Part shown: one piece after another, positions 53,730-64,000 of the stretch
Layout of the letters: each line of letters opens with the position of its first letter
How positions within the stretch are numbered: the stretch's first letter is position 1
Source: Pithys albifrons albifrons
Lineage: Eukaryota > Chordata > Aves > Passeriformes > Thamnophilidae
Length of the DNA stretch: 64,000 nucleotides
Assembly: GCF_047495875.1 (NCBI RefSeq)
Contig: NC_092485.1
Span: 6,458,890 to 6,522,889 of the forward strand
Direction of reading: 5' to 3'
Program-made: the position numbers and the translations under genes
Notes under the pieces: model-generated
Seen by the model: only the letters and a program-made list of their open reading frames with translations
Told to the model about the DNA's origin: nothing
Database searches by the model: none

Positions 53730-56700
53730 CGCCAACACCCGCGTCCGCCCCGTCTAACCGTGCCTTTGCGATCTGATCTGTCTGCTCTTCTAAACCCCCT
53801 CTTCCTCCAGCTGCTCGCCCTGAGCCCGCGTAGGCACCGCATCCAAGGCAGCAGCACTTAGGAGACTGTAGACCTAAACAGCTTTTGTACCTGATCGCTG
53901 CTGAACACTGTGAATCTCCTTACTCGGAAACAAGGGTAACGCGCTGTAGCTGAACGTGAGGCGGGAGGAGCAGAGGGCAGGCCGGGAGTCGGAGATGTGG
54001 ATCCAGCAGAGCCGCCTGCCATTCTCACGTCTTCCCCCTCGCTCTGGCACTGTGAATCCCTGGGGCAATGTGACACTCCCCAGGCCTTTTTTCTATCTCA
54101 CCTTGCCCTTGGACTGATGGAGACCTCTTGTCTCTGCGGTGCACACACTCCCTCCTCCTACATCCTCCTCTTCCTGACTGAGCCACGGCTGCGTACTGTT
54201 CAGTGAACTCACCTCTCCTTCCCTGCCAGTCGAGCCGACACACTCACTAACCACTGTGATGCTCTCTGCAAATAACACGCGGGCACTCCATTTCTCACGG
54301 CGACCCTTGCCCGCAGTCTCGCCCCTCAAAGCCCGGCACAGAACCCGCTCTGCTGGGGGAGTGCTGGTTTGGGCTGGGTGTGATCGTTCCCACTGTGAGC
54401 TCTGTCCCCTCACACGTCAGGGGGCAGTTGGTTGCATGCATTTCAGTCCTTTGTAGGTTTTTTTCACCCCGTAGTCCTGTTTACACTCGCCAGACTACTC
54501 ATGAGCTCTGGCCGTAGTTCTCACATGGCAGCCTGTGGTTCAGATTCCAAAGGCACACGTTGCTGTTTGCCCCAGGCTGGGGAGGGGAGGTGTCAGCTGG
54601 ACACTGCAAGCAGCAGCTGGCATCGGCAGGGAGAGGTCAGGGGGCAGCCCTGCGTTATGTGCCCCTCGTTTAGGGACAGCAGCAGCTTGTCCTGGCTTTG
54701 CTGGGGCTTCGAAGCTGCTGCCTCAAAGCTTCCATTTCCCCACACTTGCGGTCAAATCTGATGTTTCAAAGTCTTTGTTTAGTTCTTTCTCAGGAATGAG
54801 TTTGAACTCCCAAGTCATTTGTGACTTAATGGCACTGAGCAGCAAACTCACTTCAGACTGAGGGCTGAGCTAGTGGGGACCAAGCAAGAGGACTAAAAGC
54901 AAAAGAATTGTCTTCAAAAAAAAAGAGAAGGAAAGCTCCGTCTAGTACATTCATTTTGTGTGCTATGGAGCCCCCTGACACAGAGCCAGCAGTGCCCAGG
55001 TGCTGCAGTGCCACCCTGCCCAGGCCTTGTGGACAGAACACTGTGCCTGAGGTGCTCCTCGAGGCTGGGTCTGGGTTCCATTAGCAAAATTCCAAGCCGT
55101 AAGAGTGCCCCAAGTTTTATGTATCCCCCAAAAAGAAACTGACTCACTGGTGAGGATGGCAGTGCAGTTTCTACATGTAGGCTTTCACCATGCAGCTGCC
55201 ACATGTCTGCCCAACTTCAGAGGGTCTGAGCTCTTTATCTCCCCCTGCACTCAGCTGGGAAGGGCGGGTTCCTCCACACCCCCTGAATCTGGGTCACTAG
55301 AGCACGTGCCTTTCTAAGGGTGACCAAACCCAGCAGGGATCACAGGCAGCCCTGCCCAACACTGCCAGTGTGTGTCCATAGCCCTCATGCTCATGTCCCA
55401 TCTCTGGGCCGTTCACCTCGTCCTTCCCAGCACGTGTTGTTGTATGACTTGGAAATTCATTCCATTATCTCCTTTCTGTTTGCCTCTGCGAAGCTGAGCT
55501 CCGGGCAGCCGTCTCCTACCATGGGATGTAGTAACGGTGCAGAGACCTGGGACACAGTGGCTGCTGACCTGAAGATCACCTCCCTCTGGCACAGGCTGCC
55601 CTGCAGTGGGTACATGGCTGCCTGGCGAGGGCTCCCAGAGCAGAGGGGGAAGGATCCAGCCTCCGCTGAGGAAACCACTCTCTCCTTTTCTAGTGAAGGA
55701 AATTTGAGACCTGGAGGCAGTGATGGCGCCTTTTCTAGTTTGAGACAAACGTCTTTCAGTCTTTTGGTTTTCAAAGTGTGAAATGACACAGAGCAAATCC
55801 AGTTCACGGTTTCAATGTAGCACCGCAGCTTTTTGGTGAGGAACAAAAAAGAAATATTTACTGAGAATCCCACAGTCTGGCGAAGAGTACGACAGAAAGT
55901 CTTAGCAGGGGCGTGGCGTGCACGTCTGTGATGGTACTTGCTCTGCTTCAGCTCTGGGTGAACAGGAGGGAACATCAAATTCTTGGAAATCGCTTCCTCC
56001 GATGGGAGGACCTTGTGGGGTGAGTCTGCATCCTGTTTTCCGAGCCACTCCACACTTTTGTAGCAAATGGAAGTAACTTGAGGAAAAGGGTCTGCAGAGG
56101 ATCTTTCCCCCCAGAGCGGTTGTGGCCCATATCCCAATGGTACAAAACTTCCTTACCCCCTGAACTGTCACGTGGGAATGTTTGACATTTCTGTGGCAAG
56201 GACCCCATTTCTTCCTGTTCCGGCACTGAATTCCTGGGGCTGACTCCCTCCTCCAGCCTCTGTGCACCTGTCTTGTCTTTAAATGCAGTTATGCCCTGAA
56301 GGGTTGGGGGTTTTAAGTATATTCAATTGTGATTTAGCACTTTTTTATACTAGCTGATTATTTAATTTGTGCAACAGTTTCAGAAGATGAACAAATAAGG
56401 AGTTAAATTTTGGGCATTACACTGAAACAGTCCATTCCCGAAGATAAACTGCGTCAGCCTGAGGGTGGCTTGGCCCTGTCCAGGCCCAGTGTCCCCAGAG
56501 ACACAACCTCAGAGGTGCTGTGTGTTTGCTTTTCCTTTGAATTACAGAGTGTTTAACGGTGGTTTGCGCTGTGACTGACACGTTTTCAGACTGTTCCCCT
56601 TAGGGAAGAATATTAAAATAGTTGTGATTTGAATTCTTCAGATGCAAAATGTAGCGCAGCATGTCCGGTATGATCTTGCCAGGCCTTGTCAGGGCTGTGG

Positions 56701-56939
56701 GAGCTGCTGCTGCACGGGAACACTGTGCCCAGGTAATTCCTGTTTAACTCCAGTTGCTGCTGTATGTCAGGATTTCCTTTACTCTCTCTCAGCAGTGAGG
56801 CTGGGAGAGAAGCAAACTGTAATCCCAAGGGCTCAGACCTGTAAAGGATCGGGGAAGTGAAGATTTTGGGTTAAATTGATGAATTTTGGAAACCTAACAT
56901 TCCTTGTTATGCACATGTTGCAGTTCATACTGGTGAAAG

Positions 56940-56947
56940 TGTAAATA
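56940..56947 (+). promoter_or_regulatory. Pumilio-type element TGTAAATA in the 3' UTR
   Basis: Exact match to the TGTANATA consensus bound by PUM proteins. Binding is inferred. Confidence 0.4.
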
Positions 56948-58271
56948 TTTGGTGTGTTGGCAACAAGTCTTTGGTGAGATTGCAAATCGAACCACTGCTT
57001 GGGAGGTTTCTTTTCTGACCTGTGAGCTTTCTGGAGGTTGGCTTGGAGATGACGTGGTGATGAAGACTCCGATCTTCAGGGACCGGGCTCAATGACCCTG
57101 GTGGTTGTTCCAGCCCCACGTGTGACCCTGTGGGTTGTCTTTAGTGACCCAACTGTTCTTTAGCCAGATACTCCCTTTCTCACCTGACAGACAGAGCAGT
57201 TGTTTTGGCAGTTCAGTGCAGTGGGGTCTGTCAGGGAGTCAGTGCTGGAGACTGACCCTGGGCCGTGCTGGCTCCTGCCCAGGGTGACCCACCCACTGCG
57301 CAACGTTCAGGCGCTTCCTCCCTGCAGGGTTTTGTGCTATCTGGAGGAAAGTGCCCTGGATTTCTGGTGCTGAATATGACTTTGCATCCAACTGCATCTG
57401 CTGTATTTACCTGCCTGGGAGAAGGTGGGGCTGCCCTGGCCTTGTTCCCCTCTTTAAGGACAGATTGTGTTTCACAGACTTTGGTTTGTGGGCTGAGCCC
57501 TCACTCACTGCCGACAAATGGAGATGCCGAGTTTTGTCTTCTTTTATATAGGAGGGGATGATTTATTTTTTTTCAAAATGAAGATGCTTTATCATTTTTT
57601 ATTTAGTGTTTACAAAGAAAAGAGCTGCGCTAATCTTAGCTGTTCAGCTGACTTTAAACTTGCTTTGGAATTTTTTTTTTAGAAGAAATTATGCAACCTT
57701 TTTGGGGTACACACCTGTCCCCCTCCAGGGAGAAGATATGGCACCTGGCAGGCTGTACCTGTAGTGAATTCTGTACCTTCAGGAGGCTGCTGAGACACAG
57801 AGCAGATGCCAAATAGCCCCAAACACGTCCCATTCTCTGTGCAGCTGAGGTGGAGCCAATGCTTTAATGCTCCTTCCACCCACCTCAGAAGTTTGCAGCA
57901 GCAGCAGCAGCACTTCCCCAGCTCTGCTCACATCAGTTCCGTGCCATCAGATCCGTGTTTTGGAGCCAGCACAGCACTCACAATGCTGTCTTCTTGCAAA
58001 GGTCTTCCTTTTAGGTCTTGAATTGGTATTACTTAACTCCATTTTTTCCCAAAAGAAAGTACCTGTGCTGCTCTTACCAAGTCAACTCAGCTCAGACATT
58101 TTTCTTTTCACAGAAGAATAACCTGGGATCCCCTGACAGGGCAGAGACAGTCAAGTTCAGTTTGCAATGTGGACATTTTTGCTAATTGTGATGTATGGCA
58201 GTGGGGCTGATTTGTATACAAATGTTATTTAATCTGTCTGTATTTTGATACTTGAATTTCCTTTTATTTCC

Positions 58272-58279
58272 TGTATATA
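58272..58279 (+). promoter_or_regulatory. Pumilio-type element TGTATATA in the 3' UTR
   Basis: Exact TGTANATA match about 180 nt before the poly(A) signal, in an AT-rich stretch. Confidence 0.45.
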
Positions 58280-58383
58280 CAATTGTTAATCTGTTCAAAT
58301 TTGTCTGAATTTTAAACATCTTGTGGTACCAAACGTAACCAATCTGTGCAACATAGACTGACCTCACTACAACAAGGCGAGAT

Positions 58384-58391
58384 TGTAAATA
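58384..58391 (+). promoter_or_regulatory. Pumilio-type element TGTAAATA in the 3' UTR
   Basis: Exact TGTANATA match about 70 nt before the poly(A) signal. Confidence 0.45.
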
Positions 58392-58455
58392 TTCCTGGGC
58401 TTCCAGCAGTCGTTTTGTTGTTTTCATAATTGTACAACTTAGACCAGACCGAATT

Positions 58456-58461
58456 AATAAA
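58456..58461 (+). terminator. ANKS1A: ANKS1A distal poly(A) signal AATAAA
   Basis: Canonical AATAAA, followed within about 20-40 nt by the T/G-rich run tgttcgtgctgttgtctgtg, as expected for a cleavage site. Confidence 0.8.
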
Positions 58462-58480
58462 TAACCTCAGACACATGTTC

Positions 58481-60763
58481 GTGCTGTTGTCTGTGGGCTC
58501 GGTGTTGTCCCCACGTCTCCCAGGTGTGTCTGTGTCAGTTCCTGTCCTGCAGGTGCCAGCCCTTGGGGGTCTGGGCCATGCAGGGGGGCAGCACTGGGGG
58601 CAGAGCAGTCGCTTTAGTCAAAGCTGCTCTTTTTGCAGTGAGCCATAATGACCCAAATATTATTATTATTTTGAAACAAAGCAATTTATGCGTAAAATTG
58701 TATCCACATGTTCTGCTGAAGGCAGCACCGGGGTCTGCAGCCACTGTGGGTGTCTTCTCCATGTGATGGAGGGTGAGAAAAACTGTTTTTCAGCCCTACT
58801 AATGCACATCTGCCAGGATGATGCACTGTTAAGATCCAGATCTACTCACGATAACCACTGAGATCCCTTTTTGCAGCACGGCAGTGAGGGGTTCCAAGGG
58901 CCCAGTGCAGCAGCCATTGCTTGGAGCACTTATGCAGCAAAGACCTAGGGCTTGGCAGGAACTAGGACACTTCATTATGTAAAATTAGAGCAAGAAATCC
59001 AGACATTTAAATACAGGTTAAAGTTCAGATTTTCATGTCAAGTAAAATCTGGCTGATGTAAAATACTAAACACACCAGGGATTGCTAAATTTATACCGTA
59101 TGTTCCATTTTTAATAAGTTGGCAAGTCAGGTTTTCAGGCTGACGCTGAAATACACTGAGCTGGTTCAATGGTTTGAAAGACTGTGTGGTTTTATCCCTC
59201 ACAGCCCCAGCCCTGGATGGGACTGATGCCTCAGCAGAGGTTACAGGCTCAGGGCAGAATTAAAACCTTGAATTAAAAAGGCCTGAGCTGCACTGCAGTT
59301 TGATGAGCTTCACAAGCCCTTGCCTTGCCCCCCAAACGGTGGCAGGTTTTTGGAGGAAAGGAGGCCACTGCTTGTTGTAGTTTAGAGGTTTATTCAGATC
59401 CTAAAGTGCCAAGGGGCACTCCTGCTGGCCCCAGTGGAATTGTTGGGTGGATTTTTACTGGCTGAGGCAGGATCTGAGGATTTGGGGAATGATTCCACTC
59501 CTGCCTGGTACGTGGCAAATGTAATGAGAAATAATCCAACCTGTGTCTGGGAGAAGCACCTTCGTGAGAATTCCCAAACTCCTGCCTCTTGTGGTGGATC
59601 ACACTTCCAACTGCCAGCAGCAGTTCCTGAATGGGACCAAGGCCCTTTGGGGTAATCCTTTTGAGAATTACGTCCATCAAGGAAACTTAAAAGGAATGAA
59701 TCCACTGCCCTCCAGGGAGCAGAAGTATGAAAACAAAAAACTGATCAATCAACCTTTGCACAGCAACCTCCTGTGAGAGGTTCCTCAGGCAGCCAGGAGC
59801 AGACTGGGGACAGGCACTTCACAGGAGGATGCTGAGAACCAGGAACAGCACTCGGGTGTCAGGTGTGCTCGCTCTCCCTGTGTCAGATACCCAGTTTGTT
59901 TCACACAGGCAAAGGCCACCCCAGTGCCTCGTGCAGAGGGCAGAGTCTGGCCAGTTCCCTTCACAGAAGCTGCAGAGCTGGTAGGCTCACTCATTTGGGT
60001 GTCTATGGAAAAGCCATGAAAGTATCTGAATACTTCTCCTACCTCAAGGAATTCCCTTTGCCCAGGCTCCCGGCAGAGCAGATCCAGGTGCCCTTGGTTT
60101 AGCAGGATGTGACACCCGTCTCCACTTGTTGCTCAGGCTCTCTGGGGTGGTCCAGGCTCCCCAGCTGAGGTCACAGACAGGGATGTCTGCAGGCTCAGCC
60201 TGACCCCTTTGGGGCGCTGCAGGCTGAGGGGATGTGTGTGGAAGCAAAGGCAGGACCTGCTTACACTGACCCACAGCACTTGTGTCCCAGCACAGGGCTG
60301 GGCTCCTGGACTGGTATCCAGAGAAAGTTACATTGCAGAGGATTTCAGCCTCCAATAAGCACCTTTAATGCAGTCTGAGGAAGGAAAGAGGCAGCCAGAG
60401 AGGAATCTCCACAGCCGAGAAAAAAAGAGATGTCTACACCAAATGCACCTTCTCCTTTTTAAATACACTTGCTAATGGCCTTCCTTTGTTCCTCACAGGA
60501 TCTCAGAACACTTCAAACTGGTGAGAACTCACAGGTGCTCCTGAGAAGGCTCTCAGCTGTTTTTGCACACAGGAGCTGGGGCAGTGTGTGAGGTGTGCCC
60601 GTGATGGGCCTTGAGGGAGGAACTTGCCAGACCTCCATTTCTTACAGGCATTTCTCTCATCTGTTACTGAACAGGTGACGAAAGCATCAGCTTTGGAATA
60701 TCCATTTAGTGCTTCAGTAGCTCCGGTAGAAGTAGCAGTTCTCTCCCTTTCCCCCTGACTCAC
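58481..60763. other. Region between ANKS1A and the TCP11-like exon
   Basis: I searched the minus strand for the C-terminal exons of TCP11 and recognised none. Minus-strand poly(A)-type hexamers occur at 60,364-60,369 (ATTAAA) and 59,389-59,394 (AATAAA). Otherwise no gene or repeat seen. Confidence 0.55.
59389..59394 (-). terminator. Minus-strand AATAAA, possible end of the TCP11-like transcript
   Basis: Plus-strand tttatt equals AATAAA on the minus strand, about 1.4 kb downstream of the TCP11-like exon. A nearer ATTAAA lies at 60,364-60,369. Use is unproven. Confidence 0.3.
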
Positions 60764-60900
60764 TAGGCAGCTTATCCAGGAGTTCCTGGAATCTCTTCCA
60801 TTCATGCTGGACGCTGTGGTCCTGCAGGTGAGTGCAGAGGCTCTGGATGGTGATATTTAACAGGTCCATTTCCATCCAGCCCAGCACACAGAAAATCATC
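60764..60900 (-). CDS. TCP11: Single internal TCP11 exon, possibly an orphan
   Basis: On the minus strand the acceptor ctcctcccag precedes 137 nt and the donor gtgagt. The phase gives MIFCVLGWMEMDLLNITIQS, LCTHLQDHSVQHEWKRFQEL, LDKLP, with a split Ser codon at the donor. This matches the human TCP11 block around VLGRMKMDMVNYTIQSL and the FQELLNKQPS end, including exon phase as far as I can judge. TCP11 is the convergent neighbour of ANKS1A in human, which supports the call over TCP11L1/L2. TCP11 is a testis-expressed protein linked to sperm function. No preceding or following exon was found in the window, so this is a partial gene, a truncated form (read-through adds SESGGKGENCYFYRSY then a stop), or a relic. 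Confidence 0.65.
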
Positions 60901-61399
60901 CTGGGAGGAGACACTGCGAGTTGAGGGTTCAACACTGCAGTAAGTGCCCTAAAATGAGGCCAATTTATAATGCTAAGTTCATAAAATGCAGCACTTACCC
61001 TGTCTTAACTGAGGGGTAAAAAGAGCACAGCACTTTTCGGGGAAGCTCTCCAGGCCCTCAGAGAAGACCAACAGAACGTTTTTCTAGCCAGTGCTTGTTT
61101 TTGCAGTGAGAGTGTCAGTCACTTTAACAGCTCTTCAGACACCTCAGAGGGAGCTCCTTTGCAGAGCTGCTTTGTTCTTGTCACAGTCACAGCTTACACA
61201 GCTGGAGCCTCTAAATCCCTGTTACTGAGTCATACCTGACACTCATCAGATTTAAGAAGTTCTTAGTACATCATGAAGCAATGAATAAATAAAACAGGCT
61301 CCAACTTTTGTTACTTATTTCAGGAGCTATCTTACTTTCCTGTTATTTCTCTAGTCATACCAAGCCACCTCCTTCCCCGTTCTCACACGTTTTCCATGA
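60901..61399. other. Region between the TCP11-like exon and the CpG island
   Basis: No recognised exon on either strand. A minus-strand gtaagt donor motif at about 60,993-60,998 and a short open frame beside it did not resemble TCP11. Confidence 0.5.
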
Positions 61400-61800
61400 G
61401 AGAGGAGCCAGCCTGGCTGCTCAGGTGTGTGTGCCACCGGCGGGGCCGCTCCCTGGGCTTCGGCGCCGCCCCGAGGACACTTTCCCGCACACGGTCAGTG
61501 TGGCACTGCCATCAGTTGGTGCCGCAGCTCCGCCGAGGGCAGGGCTGGCTGCAGAAAAGCAGGGTACAAGTAAGAGAAGGAACGCGAACCGCAGCCTGCC
61601 GAGGGAAGGGGGTTAAACGCCCTACTGAGTAGTTTTTGGGTGCAAACGCGCGGGTTTGTGCGCAGCCAAATCACCTGCTGTGGCTGAGGGGGCACTGACG
61701 CTCCCTCCTCCTCCTCCTCCTCCTCCTTCGCCCCCCGTCCCGCGTTCCCGGCGCGGGGCTGACCCCGAGTGCGGGCCGGGAGTGCCGGGGCTGCCCCGGG

Positions 61801-62070
61801 GCCACCGAGTGTTCCCCCCGGGCCCCGCCACCCCCTCAGGGCCACCGAGTGTTCCCCCCGGGCCCCGCCACCCCCTCAGGGCCACCGAGTGTTCCCCCCG
61901 GGCCCCTCAGCCCCCTCAGGGCCACCGAGTGTCCCCCCTGGGCCCCTCAGCCCCCTCAGGGCCACCGAGTGTCCCCTCTGGGCCCCGCCACCCCCTCAGG
62001 GCCACCGAGTGTCCCCCCTGGGCCCCTCAGCCCCCTCAGGGCCACCGAGTGTCCCCCCTGGGCCCCTCAG
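61801..62070. repeat. 40-bp tandem repeat, about 6.75 copies
   Basis: Units start at 61,801, 61,841, 61,881, 61,921, 61,961, 62,001 and 62,041 with gccaccgagtgt. They differ mainly at t/c sites and in ccccgccac versus cccctcag. Confidence 0.95.
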
Positions 62071-62079
62071 CCGCGCGTG

Positions 62080-62095
62080 CAGCGCCCCCTGCGTC
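62080..62095. promoter_or_regulatory. CTCF-like motif
   Basis: The core cagcgccccctgcg matches the central part of the CTCF consensus. It sits right at the end of the 40-bp repeat, inside the CpG island. Occupancy is inferred. Confidence 0.45.
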
Positions 62096-62509
62096 GCGAA
62101 TGGTCCGCGCCGGTCGCCGGGCGGGGGCGGAGCCGCGGGACGCTCCCACTGCGGGCAGGCGGGGGGAGCGAAGGGGCGGTGGACGCGGAGCGAGGCGTGT
62201 CCGGGGGCCGCGCTCGGGGGTCCCGTCCCTGCCATGGCGTCCCTGCCGCCCTCTCCCGGCCCTCCCTTCCCTTTGCTGCTGTCCCGTCCCGGGCGCTGCA
62301 GGGAGCGCTCCGGCCGCGCCTCCTGCCCTGTCCCTGCGGGCCCAGACCGCGCACACTTCGGTACCTGCCCCGGACTTCGTGGGATCGGGATGAAATCCTC
62401 CGAGGCTCCTTGTGTGCTAGTAAACAGCTTGCCTTTCTTCTCCGTCGCTCCCAGCTCTTGTTTCCCTCCTCAGTTTGTTGACCAGCCCTCTGCGGGGCCG
62501 GGGGGGCCG

Positions 62510-63195
62510 GAGCCCACAGAGCCCTCAGAGCCCTCAAAGCCCCCAGAGCCCACAGAGCCCACAGAGTCCTCAGAGCCCTCAGAGCCCTCAGAGCCCACAG
62601 GCTGGGCCGGGCTCACAGAGCCCCTCAGAGCCCACAGAGGCCTCAAGAGCCCTCAGAGCCCTCAGAGCTCTCAGAGCCCACAGCCCACAGGCCAGGCCGG
62701 GCTCACGGAGCCCCTCAGAGCCCACAGAGCCCACAAAGCTCTCAGAGCCCACAGAGCTCTCAGAGCCCTCAGAGCCCACAGGCCGGGCCGGGCTCACGGA
62801 GCCCCTCAGAGCCCGCAGAGCCCACAGAGCCCGCAGAGCCCTCAGAGCCCGCAGAGCCCTCAGAGCCCACAGAGCTCTCAGAGCCCACAGAGCTCTCAGA
62901 GCCCACAGCCCACAGGCTGGGCCGGGCTCACGGGGCCCCTCAGAGCCCACAGAGCCCACAGAGCCCTCAGAGCCCACAGAGCCCTCAGAGCTCTCAGAGC
63001 CCACAGAGCCCTCAGAGCCCACAGCCCACAGGCTGGGCCAGGCTCACGGAGCCCCTCAGAGCCCTCAGAGTCCCCAGGCCGGGCCGGGCTCACGGAGCCC
63101 CTCAGAGCCCTCAGAGCCCCCAGGCCGGGCCGGGCTCACGGAGCCCCTCAGAGCCCTCAGAGTCCCCAGGCCGGGCCGGGCTCATGGGCCGGGCT
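62510..63195. repeat. 9-bp minisatellite with a 46-bp higher-order unit
   Basis: Built from agagccctc/agagcccac nonamers, broken by a recurring caggccgggccgggctcacg element. At the right end this element recurs at 63,031, 63,077, 63,123 and 63,169, exactly 46 bp apart. No plus-strand stop codon arises in any frame for long stretches, which produces false ORFs. Confidence 0.95.
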
Positions 63196-64000
63196 GTGAG
63201 CAGGAGAGCAGCTCGGCACGAGGGACAGAACCCAGATCGCTCCTCATGGCACCACCGGGCCAAGCCCTGAGCAGGAACTTCCCCCAGTACTCCCTGCTCA
63301 GCTTTGGCCAGACCCAGACCCAGCTTTGCCCCATTCTGACCCGCAGCTTTGCGTGAGGGAGGTGAGGGTGGGCAAACAGTGTTTGTAGAGAATAAACCAG
63401 CACTGCTGCTGGGGGACCTCAGTTTGCTCATCTCTGTTTCAGAGCATGCCCCACTGCTCCCAGCCTGCAAATCCTGATCCCAGAGGAGGCAATTGTAAGT
63501 ACTTAAATATATATGCATTCTCCCTGCATTAATTTCCTCTCCCAAGTGACTGGCGACATGAAGAATTGTATTAGCAGAATGTATTTTTAATGCATTTCCT
63601 GCAGATTTCTGCAGAGCAACCTAATTTCTGAGTGACTTTAACTTTCCAAAAAGGCAGAAGACCTCAGGAGCACTGGTAATAATCAGGGTGGGTTCTTCTA
63701 ATCTACAGTTTTAATGAGCTCCATACATCTCTCTGATTAGATTAATACCATTTATTTTAGCCAAGACATCCCAACAGAGGAAATTGGGATTTTGAGTCTT
63801 TCAGGGTGAGCACTTGAGTGTCAGGCAGAAAACTCCATAGGGAGATTTCCAATTTGCCCCATTATGACCTCAGAAATTTGTAACCCTGATGATCACGTTG
63901 CAAAAGGACCATTTGAGCTGCTCATCTGCACCATGAACAGCATCAGTGCGGAGCCAGGGAGAGCCCAGGCAAATCCTCTGGCCTGTTTGAAGCCATTTCC
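63196..64000. other. Right end of the window, no gene recognised
   Basis: AT-richer than the repeats before it. From 63,490 to 63,790 it has features of a conserved noncoding element (TAAT motifs, tandem GATTA). No coding exon recognised on either strand. Confidence 0.5.

Larger units (their letters stand above)
53730..58480 (+). other. ANKS1A: ANKS1A 3' untranslated region (about 4.7 kb)
   Basis: Runs from the stop to an AATAAA at 58,456-58,461 followed by a T/G-rich tract. The distal 2 kb is AT-rich and holds three Pumilio-type TGTANATA sites. A weaker ATTAAA at about 56,611 could give a shorter form. The length is inferred from the signal, not from transcripts. Confidence 0.75.
61400..62450. 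promoter_or_regulatory. CpG island
   Basis: Dense CpG and G+C, with GC boxes (gccgggcgggggcggagcc at 62,117-62,135) and a 40-bp minisatellite inside. Probably a promoter, but no first exon of a known gene could be tied to it. By human synteny the next plus-strand gene would be SCUBE3; I did not find its signal-peptide exon here. Confidence 0.65.

Noticed and set aside
60714..60935. Reading the TCP11-like exon as a C-terminal exon ending YFYRSY
   Set aside because: A perfect gtgagt donor in the right phase lies before the stop, and the human protein continues past this point, so an internal exon is the better model. The truncated form is kept only as an alternative.
60990..61060. Minus-strand open stretch (LPRKVLCSFYPSVKTG) before the TCP11-like exon
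   Set aside because: Does not resemble the preceding TCP11 segment (ends in a DPVWLLR-type motif) and the acceptor at 60,901-60,910 is stronger for the shorter exon.
62234..62420. Possible coding exon starting MASLPPSPGP in the CpG island
   Set aside because: Pro/Arg-rich composition typical of CpG-island DNA, runs into the minisatellite, no family recognised.
61769..63199. 476-codon plus-strand ORF
   Set aside because: Produced by the 40-bp and 9/46-bp tandem repeats; the 46-bp unit breaks frame each time and no domain is present.

Overview
This is vertebrate nuclear DNA, almost certainly from a bird. Genes are split by GT-AG introns, and two CR1 LINE fragments of avian type are present (about 17,993-18,150 minus, 29,893-30,076 plus). 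The introns are short for this locus and there are GC-rich minisatellites, which fits an avian microchromosome. I could not name the species. No prokaryotic features, CRISPR arrays, rRNA or tRNA genes were seen.

Almost the whole window is one plus-strand gene, ANKS1A (Odin), an adaptor with ankyrin repeats, two SAM domains and a PTB domain. Exon 1 lies left of the window. I placed 22 further exons from 3,648 to the stop at 53,729; their phases join without a break. They give about 1,068 codons, which with a human-like 66-codon first exon makes the 1,134 residues I recall for human. Ankyrin exons are at 3.6-11.8 kb, linker exons at 13.0-33.3 kb, SAM exons at 36.5-48.9 kb and PTB plus C-terminal exons at 50.0-53.7 kb. 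The 3' UTR runs about 4.7 kb to an AATAAA at 58,456.

Besides the constitutive exons there are three apparent isoform switches. They are a 63-nt cassette between ankyrin repeats 2 and 3 (6,444-6,506), a Cys-rich 99-nt cassette near the C-terminus (52,873-52,971), and an internal first exon at 36,438. The internal first exon encodes MMWQCHLS and reads straight into SAM1. It matches the N-terminus of the short AIDA-1 isoforms of the paralogue ANKS1B, and an intronic CpG-rich block at 34.65-34.93 kb is a candidate promoter for it. The predicted short product keeps SAM1-SAM2-PTB and drops the ankyrin repeats.

Right of ANKS1A, on the minus strand, sits one 137-nt exon of TCP11 (60,764-60,900). TCP11 is the convergent neighbour of ANKS1A in human. 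I found no other TCP11 exon in the window, so it is a remnant, a truncated gene, or a gene whose other exons are out of view. Next come a CpG island (61.4-62.45 kb) holding a 40-bp minisatellite and a CTCF-like site, a 9-bp/46-bp nested minisatellite (62.51-63.19 kb) that creates a false 476-codon ORF, and about 0.8 kb of AT-richer DNA to the window end.
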